Shown piece by piece: positions 55,769 through 64,000 of a stretch of 64,000 bases of DNA. The first letter of the stretch is position 1. Each line of letters opens with the position of its first letter. Made by a program: the position numbers and the translations under genes. The notes under the pieces were generated by a model that ran no database searches, was not told the DNA's origin, and worked only from the letters and a program-made list of their open reading frames with translations. Source of the stretch: Clostridium tertium (GTDB lineage: Bacteria > Bacillota > Clostridia > Clostridiales > Clostridiaceae); assembly GCF_017873245.1 (NCBI RefSeq), contig NZ_JAGGJY010000004.1, positions 62,001 through 126,000 of the forward strand. Direction: 5' to 3'.

Positions 55769-56827
55769 ATGAAACGGGAATTTTCTAAAATTTTTCAAAT
55801 AGCAGTTGTTTTTATAGGTACAATTGTTGGGGCTGGATTAGCCTCTGGACAAGAAATCAAAGAATTTTTTACATCATATGGAGTATCTAGTTTTATAGGA
55901 ATCATAGCCTGTGGTATATTCTATATAATCATGGGATCTATAGTTTCTAAAATTAGTATCAAATATAAATTAAACTCTTATGGTGATGTAATTAAAGTTG
56001 TAAGCCCAAATCTACTTGGCAAAATTACTGGTGTAATTACTACACTATACTTAATTTCTAGCGCATCAATAATACTAGCTGGTAGTGGAGCATTAATAAA
56101 TCAATTTTTTAATATTCCTAAAATAATTGGTTCTTTAATAATGGTAGCTTTAGCAATTTTCTTTCTTCTAAGGGATACAGATGGTTTAATTGAAGTTAAT
56201 TCATTTATAGTTCCAACTCTCGTAATTACAATAACAACAATAACTGTGCTATATTTTATGTTTTGTAAAGATATGATTTCATTAGAGTTTTTAACTAAAT
56301 TTGAACCAAGAAAAACTGGTGTAACATTATCTACAATATTATATGCTGGATATAATACTCTTTGTTGCCTTGGTGTATTAGTACCTCTTAGTAATCAAAT
56401 AAAAAAGCCTAAGACTATGTTTTATGGAATTGCACTTGGTGCAATAGGCTTAGCAGGTTTAAGCTTTGCTATAAACTTTTTATTAATGATAAATCAACCA
56501 TATATACATCAATATGAAATACCTTTATTATTTGTAGCTCAACGTTTTGGAAATGTAGTTCAAGCATTATTATTAGTAGTAATTTGGTTAGAAATGTTTT
56601 CTACTGAAGTTTCTGATGTTTACTCTATAAGTAAAACATTAGATAATAGCTTTAATATAGAATTTAAAAAGGCAATCTTCATAGTTCTTATTATTGCTCT
56701 TCCTATATCAAGAATAGGATTTTCAAAATTAATTGGATCATTATATCCTCTTTTTGGAATGCTTAGCTTAGTATTTATAGCACAAACAATTTATTTTTAT
56801 TTTAAACATAAAAAAGAACTAAATTAA
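55769..56827 (+). CDS. YkvI-like membrane transporter of the APC-type fold
   Basis: 352 aa with about ten predicted membrane helices; N-terminal GTIVGAGLASGQEIKEFF has the glycine-rich unwound helix typical of the LeuT/APC fold, and YAGYNTLCCLGVLVPL is conserved in the YkvI family. Substrate unknown, probably an amino acid or ion. SD AGGGGGA. Divergent from the lipoprotein. Confidence 0.8.
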   Translation: MKREFSKIFQIAVVFIGTIVGAGLASGQEIKEFFTSYGVSSFIGIIACGIFYIIMGSIVSKISIKYKLNSYGDVIKVVSPNLLGKITGVITTLYLISSASIILAGSGALINQFFNIPKIIGSLIMVALAIFFLLRDTDGLIEVNSFIVPTLVITITTITVLYFMFCKDMISLEFLTKFEPRKTGVTLSTILYAGYNTLCCLGVLVPLSNQIKKPKTMFYGIALGAIGLAGLSFAINFLLMINQPYIHQYEIPLLFVAQRFGNVVQALLLVVIWLEMFSTEVSDVYSISKTLDNSFNIEFKKAIFIVLIIALPISRIGFSKLIGSLYPLFGMLSLVFIAQTIYFYFKHKKELN

Positions 56828-56840
56828 TTCATAAAAGAAA

Positions 56841-56878
56841 ACACCCCATATTCCCAAAACTGGAATACTGGGGTGTAA
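56841..56878. terminator. Terminator between YkvI and the H-NOX receptor
   Basis: ACACCCCA..TTCC / GGAA..TGGGGTGT, ~17 bases with two interruptions. It lies between convergent genes and can serve both. Confidence 0.8.
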
Positions 56879-56887
56879 CTTCTTGAA

Positions 56888-58663
56888 TTATATATCTATA
56901 TCATTTGAAAAGTTATCTCCAACATCTTTAACTTTTTGAAGAGTATCTATCATATCTTGAATATTTCTAGTAAACTCTTCTATATCTTGATTAACCTGTT
57001 GAGATGATGCTGCATTTTCAGCTGCAATTGAAGCTAATGAATCAATTGTTTTAAACATTTCTTCAACCGACTTAACTTCATTATTTAATTGAATTATTGA
57101 TTTATTTGTTTCGCTTGAAACAACCTTAATTAATTCATTAGCCTCTAAGCTTGTCCTTCTTACATTTTCTAAATTATCTGTTTCTAGCTCTAATATATTA
57201 TATTGATTTTCTATACTTGTAACTAATAAATTGATTTCTTCTGCAAAGAATGACAAATTGCTATTTATATCCTTAACAGCTTGTTGTGATTGTTCTGCAA
57301 GTTTTCTTACTTCTTCAGCTACAACAGCAAATCCCCTTCCCTGTTCTCCTGCCCTTGCAGCTTCTATTGAAGCATTTAGAGCTAAAAGATTGGTTTGAGA
57401 TGAAATTCCTGATACTAAAGATACTATGTGAGTAATATCCTCTGCCTTTCTTTGAAGATTTTTACCTTTTTCCTTTACATCCATAAATGATTTTAATGAT
57501 TCTTTTATGGCTTCACTAGACCTATCCACATTTATATGACTTTGATTGATCTTTTCAACAGATTTATCTAATTCATTTTTATTTCTATCTTCAGAATTTA
57601 CTAAATCTTTTAAAGCTAAAATATTTTCATTTGTTTGCTTTACAAGGGTTTCTGTACTTAACTCTTGTTGTGTTGCTAATTCTGAAACTTGTTCTGAATA
57701 GCTAGCTATTTCCTCTGTAGTTTTTCTCATTTTTTCTGTTGTATTATACATTGCTTGAGTAAATGTAGCCAGCTCATTAACTACAAGATTAGCTGATGTT
57801 GAATCTTTCCCAATATTATCTTTTAATTTTGATATTCCCTTATATATTTTTTCAAGCTTATCATTTGTAGTTATACTTTTATCTATAGCATCAAAATTAT
57901 TATTTTCTATATTTTCTATTATGTCATTTAAAGGCTTTATTGTCATATAAGATACAAATACCGATATAATTCCAGATATAACTCCAATAATTAATCCCTT
58001 TGGTAATCCTGCAATTAGGATACTAATAAAAGTAATAACTACAAATATAGGAACTGCCATCTTTAACTCTAAACTCTTTAATCCTATACTTGATAAGCTA
58101 TTACTAAATTTATATCTCTTACTACGTTGGATAGTATTTTCAAATTTAATATGTACTTTTAATTCACCTTTTTTCCTTTCTACTTCTTTAATTTCTATAT
58201 TCTCACCAAAATATTTAGCACTTCCATTTAACAGGCCTAAAAAATAATCAAATAGCTCTCTATCTGATCTGTATGTAAAATATATGCTATTACTTGATAT
58301 TGGTTCTAAATGCATCTTAGGTGGTCTAGCCCCTCTTATCTTTTTCATTATTATTGAATGTATAAAGTTAAGTGAATCTAAAAATTTATATAAATTTACT
58401 CTTTTAAAGAATACAGGATAATCTTCTGAGAATTTCTGTAGATTATTTTCTCCAATAACTTGCCATAACCCATTTACTGAAGTACCTACATTATCTGCTA
58501 TTGTCTGTATTAAACTGAATATTTGTGTGTCATTTACATCTTCTAAAGGTGTAAATACTATGTTCTCTGACCAATTTACCGATTTTAAACTTTTATTTAT
58601 AACTTCATTGCCATATAAATCTCTACATGTTCTTAGCCACGTAGAAACAACTGTACCTTTCAT
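56888..58663 (-). CDS. H-NOX (heme gas-sensing) methyl-accepting chemotaxis protein
   Basis: 591 aa. Residues 1-185 are a heme-NO/O2 binding domain starting [18 protein letters not shown]. The proximal heme ligand is His102 and the YxSxR heme propionate motif is Y131-S133-R135. The O2-pocket residues known from Thermoanaerobacter H-NOX, W9, N74 and Y140, are all present at identical positions. Two adjacent helices (~201-220, ~224-242) form a hairpin anchor with almost no outside loop, so the sensor is cytoplasmic. The C-terminus is an MCP signalling domain with the tip [18 protein letters not shown]. Predicted aerotaxis sensor. SD GGGGGG. Confidence 0.95.
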   Translation of the reverse strand: MKGTVVSTWLRTCRDLYGNEVINKSLKSVNWSENIVFTPLEDVNDTQIFSLIQTIADNVGTSVNGLWQVIGENNLQKFSEDYPVFFKRVNLYKFLDSLNFIHSIIMKKIRGARPPKMHLEPISSNSIYFTYRSDRELFDYFLGLLNGSAKYFGENIEIKEVERKKGELKVHIKFENTIQRSKRYKFSNSLSSIGLKSLELKMAVPIFVVITFISILIAGLPKGLIIGVISGIISVFVSYMTIKPLNDIIENIENNNFDAIDKSITTNDKLEKIYKGISKLKDNIGKDSTSANLVVNELATFTQAMYNTTEKMRKTTEEIASYSEQVSELATQQELSTETLVKQTNENILALKDLVNSEDRNKNELDKSVEKINQSHINVDRSSEAIKESLKSFMDVKEKGKNLQRKAEDITHIVSLVSGISSQTNLLALNASIEAARAGEQGRGFAVVAEEVRKLAEQSQQAVKDINSNLSFFAEEINLLVTSIENQYNILELETDNLENVRRTSLEANELIKVVSSETNKSIIQLNNEVKSVEEMFKTIDSLASIAAENAASSQQVNQDIEEFTRNIQDMIDTLQKVKDVGDNFSNDIDI

Positions 58664-58759
58664 AACTGTCCCCCCTTAAATTAAATATGCATACTTAATA
58701 TGCAATTTTGAAAACTTTATATATTTAAATTCATTATATAACTATTTTTATAAAAAAAA

Positions 58760-58790
58760 TAGATGAATTGGAAATATTCCAATTCATCAC
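58760..58790 (-). terminator. Terminator of csp-sleC
   Basis: Stem GATGAATTGGAA / TTCCAATTCATC with a short centre, then a TTTTTTTT run on the minus strand, immediately after the sleC stop. Confidence 0.9.
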
Positions 58791-58794
58791 CTTA

Positions 58795-60201
58795 TTACAC
58801 CATATCATCCATATAATCAAATTTAGGAATTGTAGGATCATAATAGTTATCAAAAGACCTTGGAGGAACAAATATTCTTTGAACAGACCTTGCACTTCCC
58901 CTTAACTCTGCTATTCTTGTTACTCCTACATAGACATCTGATATTTTATACCAAGTTGCATAATCAACTACACCTGTTTTAGGTAAATTGAAAACTCCTT
59001 GGAAAACCCTAACTGCTTCTGCTGTGTTAGCTCCATATATACCATCCTGAGCAACCTTAGGAATTAGAGGATAATTTTGGGATATCCTATTTAAAAATTC
59101 TTGTATAGTTCTAACTTCCTGTCCTGATGATCCTATTACTAAATCATATCCTGGATACGACTTTGGTACACCCTTTACTTGATCTGCAGTAACTAATTCA
59201 ATATCACTTCCATAAAAGTTTGTTAGTATTTCAAACGGAGTCTTACCTTGATCTCCTAAATACTTACTTCCCCACTGTGTCATCCAACCTGGACAAGATA
59301 CATTTTTACCATCACAATATTGGGTTAATAGTGGTTGCTTTCTTCCTACTCTTCTTACATAAGTTGCAAATATATCATCTACTACTTCACTAATACTTTC
59401 AAATATATTTCTTCCATAAGTAAATGCATGATCATATGCTGTTGAATTTGTTATATCAAAATTCTTTCCCTTACCTCTATACCACTCTGTATATATTCTA
59501 TTTAAAGTAAATGAAACTATAGCATAAATATTTGAACGTATTGTATTTTCTGACCAAGTTGAATATATCTCACATGATGCAACATTCTTTATATAGTCTT
59601 TATAAGGAACCCTGTAATTGGGTGCTGATGTATTATTTGGACCTCCAGCATGAACAACTATAAATTCAGGTACTACTGGTTTTTGCAAAACAACCCCACT
59701 TGTTGGAGGTGGCAGTGGTTTTTCCTCTTCTTCAGGAATTTTTTCTGGATAATTTCCATTTAAAACATTTGGTCCAATATTTATGGTTTCTACTACACTT
59801 CCTCCTGGAGCAGTAGGTGATACATTGGATGTATTCGGCGGAACATTTATAGTTTCGTTTCTGTATGATCTATTTAAGGATTCAATAAGATAGCATGGTT
59901 GTATAGCTAACTCATCAGGGAATATTTGACATCTGTTTATTACTATACTTTGAAATCCTTCTCTTTCCACCCTTAAATCATACATACTATAAGGAACTTG
60001 TCCTGTTGGTTGTTGAGAGTATTCTAACGGAGGTGCATCTAATTCTATTATTTCAGATTCTCCCATAGAATTTGTAGATAGGACTATTTCTTTTGTTTCT
60101 GGGCCACCAACTGATGGCCTTATAACTATCCTCGTATTTTCAACAGGTATATAACTTTCGTTAACAAAGCTTTGTACCTTTAATCTACCTTTTTGAGCCA
60201 T
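58795..60201 (-). CDS. sleC: Spore cortex-lytic enzyme (SleC)
   Basis: ~468 aa, start ATG at 60201 (MAQKGRLKVQSF) with AGAGGAG 7 nt upstream; the longest frame adds 11 codons without an SD. An N-terminal pro-region (~1-165) with a Pro-rich linker (EEEEKPLPPPTSG) precedes a probable maturation site near V170/V171 (V-LQKPVVPEFIVVH), reminiscent of the C. perfringens mature N-terminus. The catalytic part (~175-350) is SpoIID-like, with RSNIYAIVSFTLNRIYTEWYR, and a C-terminal peptidoglycan-binding domain follows (~355-430). It degrades cortex during germination after activation by Csp. 30 bp from csp: an operon. Confidence 0.93.
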   Translation of the reverse strand: MAQKGRLKVQSFVNESYIPVENTRIVIRPSVGGPETKEIVLSTNSMGESEIIELDAPPLEYSQQPTGQVPYSMYDLRVEREGFQSIVINRCQIFPDELAIQPCYLIESLNRSYRNETINVPPNTSNVSPTAPGGSVVETINIGPNVLNGNYPEKIPEEEEKPLPPPTSGVVLQKPVVPEFIVVHAGGPNNTSAPNYRVPYKDYIKNVASCEIYSTWSENTIRSNIYAIVSFTLNRIYTEWYRGKGKNFDITNSTAYDHAFTYGRNIFESISEVVDDIFATYVRRVGRKQPLLTQYCDGKNVSCPGWMTQWGSKYLGDQGKTPFEILTNFYGSDIELVTADQVKGVPKSYPGYDLVIGSSGQEVRTIQEFLNRISQNYPLIPKVAQDGIYGANTAEAVRVFQGVFNLPKTGVVDYATWYKISDVYVGVTRIAELRGSARSVQRIFVPPRSFDNYYDPTIPKFDYMDDMV

Positions 60202-60263
60202 ATAATTCTCCTCTAATATTTTTCCTTTAATCAATATATGCCTCTAATGAGTATTTTGTTCTT

Positions 60264-63200
60264 TTATATATCTGTTGGCTTGCTTACAAATAGATTACCT
60301 ACACTATACTCTTCATTATCTCTCGTTTGGCTAACACCACCAGTTAAATTTTCCCTTATAGAATCAAATACACCCTTCATATCTATTGCTCCATACCCCC
60401 ATTGCTCATTTGGATATATATCCCCTACTCTCATATTTGTTCCTCTTATCAAATAAGTTCTAATTTCTGTTGCATATAAATTAGGATCATTTCCATCTAC
60501 AGCTCCCCATTGCATTATTAATGCACAACACCCTGCTGTAATAGCTGTTGCAACGGATGAACCACTTACTACTCTAGTTCCCCCTCCCGGCATTGTAACT
60601 ATTGCGTTTATACCACCTGCTGCTATATCTGGTTTTACTCTTCCATCTCTTGTAAATCCTCTTCCTGATTGACCTACAGTTGCATTATTATTTTGGTTAT
60701 AAAAAGCAGCTACTATCGCGCCTCTTGATGTTCCCGGAATTGTTAATGTTGTATATTGACTTGGACTTAAAAATTTTGTATCCGGATCTAGCAAGCTTCT
60801 TTGAGGTAACCAACTCCAGTACCTCCCATCAACTATATAATCTCCATATAATCTAAATTGCCATATACCTTCTCTAAGCCCTCTTGCCTCAATACTTATT
60901 ATTTCATCTCCTGTAACAGGATCAGGATAAATATATGAAATCCTCATTCTTGTACCTTCATAAATAAATTGTACATTCTCTACCCTGCTTAATCTAACTG
61001 GTATTTTTTCAACTACTTCACCAGATGGAGACACTACTCCTATTGAAACTTTATCTGGCTGCTGAATATATATTTGAAAGTTTAAATCCTTTTGACCTTT
61101 TCCCATTCTAATCTCTATATTTTTTATTTGACCAGGCTTATCAAATTTACCTTCTGTATGAGTATCTGTATCCCCCTCATTTCCAGTACCTGTCACACAT
61201 GCAAGTGCAAGTTGACTAGTTGTATTTGTGATTATTGTTTCAACAGCATTAGTTCCATCATGAGCCCCTGTATTACTTCCAAGAGCAACGCATATAACCA
61301 TAGGTCTCTTTAAATCGCTTGCTAATCTAGATAAATATCTTATAGCTAGTAACACCTCAACAGTTGCATATCTTCCTGTTCCTGGAGTACTTACTCCAGC
61401 ATAATCTAATATTACACTAGGTGCCTGCTTTAACTTAACTATTGCAAAATCACAATCTGGAGCTGCTCCCATAACTTCAGGATTTATCCCTCTAGCTCCA
61501 ACTAAACTAGCTACCATGGTTCCATGCCCTATATCATCTTTCGTTTTAACTATAGCATACGGATCTTCACCACGTTTATTTGCTTGTATTGCTTCATTAA
61601 TTTGATCACTATTATATTCAATCCCTAGTCTAGCTTCATAAACCTCATTCTCACCATCTAAGCTCTGATCCCATATCCTTACTATTCTTGTGGTTTCATC
61701 TTCTCTCATAAATTCATTATTTAAATAATCTATGCCAGTATCGACTATACCTACTATAACTCCTCTTCCACTTAATTGTAGAAAGGGATTATTATGAAAT
61801 AAAGGGGCTCCACTAGCTTCTACAGGTGAAGATTGCTGTAATGTGTAGATTACTGGTACCTCTATAGAAACTATATCCTTAACATATGGTTCTACCTCTA
61901 AAACTCTATTAAAAGGTATATAAACAATAGCAAAATTAAGATCTAATGCGACAACCGATGCACCGGGTATATTGTTTATCTTTAACAACTCATCTCTTGA
62001 TGTATATTCAACTATAAAACCTACCACTTCGCTATAATCTTTATAGTTTTGAAACGTTTCTCTTTCAAAGTCCTTATATATACTTGGCTGCCTATAACTA
62101 TTACTTTTTATATCCACTTCCTTCTCCTCCAAAATTTCATTAATTGAATTTTTACTTCTAACATATTCATTACTACTATTTATTTCATTATCCATAGTTT
62201 CTATATTTTTTAGATTTTCGTAAGTATCATCATTATTATCACTATCTAAATTTTCGTTAATATTATTTTCTCCATCATCTCTATATGCTTTACTACTTCT
62301 AGATCCTATAAACCCAATATTATTTATTATAGTTTCTATAGCAGAACTTAAGCATACCTGACCATATCCCCAACTCGGATCTGGATATACTACATCTGTT
62401 CTAGGCCTCTTAGCCGAAACTACTAAATAATATTTCAGCCTCTCACCAAATAAATATGGATCATTTCTTTTTAAGATTCCCCATTCCATCATCAACGCTG
62501 CAATTCCAGTTACATGCGGAGTCGCCATGGACGTACCGCTCTTAGTATCAAATGACCTATTGGGAGTTGGTGCTGAAATACCTTCTCCTGGGGCTACTAA
62601 ATCTGGCCTTATTGCCTCAAATATTGCTGGTCTTCCTCTTCCACTGAAAGAGGATATATTATTTGTAACATAATTATAGCTTCCAACCGCAATTATATTA
62701 CTTACTGTTGCAGGAATTCCAAGTGTATTTAATACAGTTGGTTGTAAAAACTTTGTATTAACATTTAATCCTTCAGATATTGGCAACCACATGTCAAATA
62801 TGCCTGTATATTCATTTTGTAATGATAACCTAATTTCCCACTGCCCTGCTGATATATATTGACTATTTGTTAGTAATGCAATTGATATTTCTCCTATTAA
62901 ATCAAAGGGTTTAGGTCCAGTATAATAAACTTGATATCTATCCCTTCCTATTATTCCTTCAGTGTATCCCTCTCTTATTATTATCTCTCCGCTTGTTGCT
63001 GCAGTAGGGCTTGTTATTCTTATAGATATGTTAGATAAAACAGACTTATATAAATTTAATATTACAGCTGGTTCATCCTCAGCTACATTTATAGATATTC
63101 TTTTTTCCCCTGTTAAATCTCCACCAACATGATGAGCTGCATCCCCCTCATTTCCAGCAGCAATAGCAATTGTAATCCTTTCTAGTGTCGATATAGTTGA

Positions 63201-64000
63201 TATATATTGCTCTAAAAGACTTGTTCCATTATGAGCTCCATCATTAGTACTTAAACTTATATTAACTACTAATGGCTTATTCAATTCCTTTCCCCTATCG
63301 ACAAGAAACTTTAGCCCTCTCATTATATTAGTACTAAGTGCAAATTGCCCTCTAGTAGATTTAACCATTGCAATCGAACTTTTAGGAGCCACTCCATAAA
63401 ATGCTGGATTTATATTTCCTCCAGCACAAGCAATCCCAGCTACATGAGTTCCATGTTCTGCATTATCATAGGAAGGAACTACAGAAAATGGATCTGTATT
63501 TTGAAGAGCAGTATTTATAATCTCTCTATTATATATCTTTCCATTATCACTTAAATCATATATATAATCGATTCTTGTTGTTCCATCTTCATTTCTAAAT
63601 GCTGGATGAGTATAATCTATACCCGTATCTATAAATCCAACTAAAATACCCTCACCCTGAATACCAAAACTTTCTCTAGCTGTATTTACACAAGCCGCTC
63701 TATTACTTTGGGAGTCTGTAGTATATAAGCTTTTAGGTAATTCTATATATTGTATCGAACTGACATTTGCTAATCTCCATAAATTATCAACAGGTATATT
63801 AACTATTCCAAATCCAAAACCTAAATCCTCATATCTTCCACCTAAGTCCTCTACAATTTTAGTTATATTCTCAGGGCTATCTCCAGATATTATAGTTACT
63901 TCTATTGTCCCTCCATCCGAAAAACTAGTACCATGACTTATTCCTAATTTACTCAATATATTCTTTGGTACATTTTGTATAAGTCCTAATCCCGCATCCA
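60264..64000 (-). CDS. csp: Tandem Csp germination protease (two subtilisin domains), 5' end outside window
   Basis: Subtilisin-like serine proteases that cut pro-SleC during germination. The frame is open to the right edge (upstream reads ...LGLIQNVPKNI), so the TTG at 63956 is internal. At least 1245 aa: prodomain 1, protease 1 (IDTGIDY, EHGTHVAG, SGTSMATPHV), an acidic Asn/Asp/Glu-rich linker (~555-630 from the TTG), prodomain 2, protease 2 (VDTGIDY, GHGTMVAS, SGSSVATAITAG). Both Asp-His-Ser triads appear complete. C. perfringens uses separate cspA, B, C; C. difficile uses a CspBA fusion with one dead domain. Leads into sleC. Confidence 0.93.
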   Translation of the reverse strand, partial: DAGLGLIQNVPKNILSKLGISHGTSFSDGGTIEVTIISGDSPENITKIVEDLGGRYEDLGFGFGIVNIPVDNLWRLANVSSIQYIELPKSLYTTDSQSNRAACVNTARESFGIQGEGILVGFIDTGIDYTHPAFRNEDGTTRIDYIYDLSDNGKIYNREIINTALQNTDPFSVVPSYDNAEHGTHVAGIACAGGNINPAFYGVAPKSSIAMVKSTRGQFALSTNIMRGLKFLVDRGKELNKPLVVNISLSTNDGAHNGTSLLEQYISTISTLERITIAIAAGNEGDAAHHVGGDLTGEKRISINVAEDEPAVILNLYKSVLSNISIRITSPTAATSGEIIIREGYTEGIIGRDRYQVYYTGPKPFDLIGEISIALLTNSQYISAGQWEIRLSLQNEYTGIFDMWLPISEGLNVNTKFLQPTVLNTLGIPATVSNIIAVGSYNYVTNNISSFSGRGRPAIFEAIRPDLVAPGEGISAPTPNRSFDTKSGTSMATPHVTGIAALMMEWGILKRNDPYLFGERLKYYLVVSAKRPRTDVVYPDPSWGYGQVCLSSAIETIINNIGFIGSRSSKAYRDDGENNINENLDSDNNDDTYENLKNIETMDNEINSSNEYVRSKNSINEILEEKEVDIKSNSYRQPSIYKDFERETFQNYKDYSEVVGFIVEYTSRDELLKINNIPGASVVALDLNFAIVYIPFNRVLEVEPYVKDIVSIEVPVIYTLQQSSPVEASGAPLFHNNPFLQLSGRGVIVGIVDTGIDYLNNEFMREDETTRIVRIWDQSLDGENEVYEARLGIEYNSDQINEAIQANKRGEDPYAIVKTKDDIGHGTMVASLVGARGINPEVMGAAPDCDFAIVKLKQAPSVILDYAGVSTPGTGRYATVEVLLAIRYLSRLASDLKRPMVICVALGSNTGAHDGTNAVETIITNTTSQLALACVTGTGNEGDTDTHTEGKFDKPGQIKNIEIRMGKGQKDLNFQIYIQQPDKVSIGVVSPSGEVVEKIPVRLSRVENVQFIYEGTRMRISYIYPDPVTGDEIISIEARGLREGIWQFRLYGDYIVDGRYWSWLPQRSLLDPDTKFLSPSQYTTLTIPGTSRGAIVAAFYNQNNNATVGQSGRGFTRDGRVKPDIAAGGINAIVTMPGGGTRVVSGSSVATAITAGCCALIMQWGAVDGNDPNLYATEIRTYLIRGTNMRVGDIYPNEQWGYGAIDMKGVFDSIRENLTGGVSQTRDNEEYSVGNLFVSKPTDI

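Noticed and set aside
63954-63956. TTG as the start of the Csp protease
   Set aside because: The frame is open upstream to the window edge, there is no SD, and Csp prodomains begin earlier.
1-64000. CRISPR array, tRNA, rRNA or mobile-element genes
   Set aside because: No regularly spaced repeats, cloverleaf sequences, rRNA signatures, or transposase or integrase motifs were seen on either strand.

Overview
The window is a low-GC (very AT-rich) chromosomal segment of a spore-forming Clostridium sensu stricto or close relative. The evidence is the strong GGAGG/GGGGG ribosome-binding sites, class III (oxygen-sensitive) ribonucleotide reductase, ferredoxin, spore genes (spmA, spmB, sleC, csp) and clostridial-type riboswitches and T-boxes. 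It looks like core chromosome. I saw no transposase, integrase, phage gene, rRNA, tRNA or CRISPR array. Both ends cut genes: a lipoprotein-type class B penicillin-binding protein at the left edge and a tandem Csp germination protease at the right edge.

Layout. 1-5 kb: pbpC-like PBP, guanine-riboswitch-controlled xpt, nrdG and a CapA-like phosphoesterase. 5-10.6 kb: aconitase, a homocitrate/Re-citrate synthase and nrdD. 10.7-13.6 kb: degV-padR behind a twin-operator promoter, a small protein, ferredoxin and an Mrp ATPase. 13.6-16.6 kb: a lipoprotein, an anchored protein and a large charged coat-like protein. 16.7-26.5 kb: the conserved ksgA-rnmV-yabE-tatD-metG neighbourhood, interrupted by a Na/Pi cotransporter and by a second, catalytically degenerate MetRS-like protein; the true metG has a T-box. 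26.5-36.5 kb: SdpI-like and FUSC membrane proteins, two M24 aminopeptidases P, a lysine-riboswitch-controlled NhaC-type transporter, pheB and spmAB. 36.5-42.6 kb: a candidate small RNA beside ccpA, ccpA itself, T-box-controlled ileS and a Bfd-like [2Fe-2S] protein. 42.7-48.8 kb: a small membrane protein and the oppABCDF peptide importer. 49-56.8 kb: an RlmI-like methyltransferase, a CAP-domain secreted protein, ComB, a YtqA-like radical SAM protein, a lipoprotein and a YkvI-like transporter. 56.9-64 kb: an H-NOX (heme gas sensor) chemotaxis receptor, then sleC and the fused Csp protease, the cortex-lysis germination module.

The observations most worth a second look are: a well-formed promoter with a CcpA-type operator just downstream of its start and a terminated ~150-nt transcript lying immediately beyond ccpA; a full-length MetRS paralog that has lost both nucleotide-binding signatures; a double-domain Csp protease in which both catalytic triads appear present; an H-NOX receptor retaining the complete O2-binding pocket; a family of imperfect inverted repeats that begin at or next to stop codons; and several long hairpins with no U-tract.

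All calls come from reading the sequence and remembered family motifs. No database search or folding was run.
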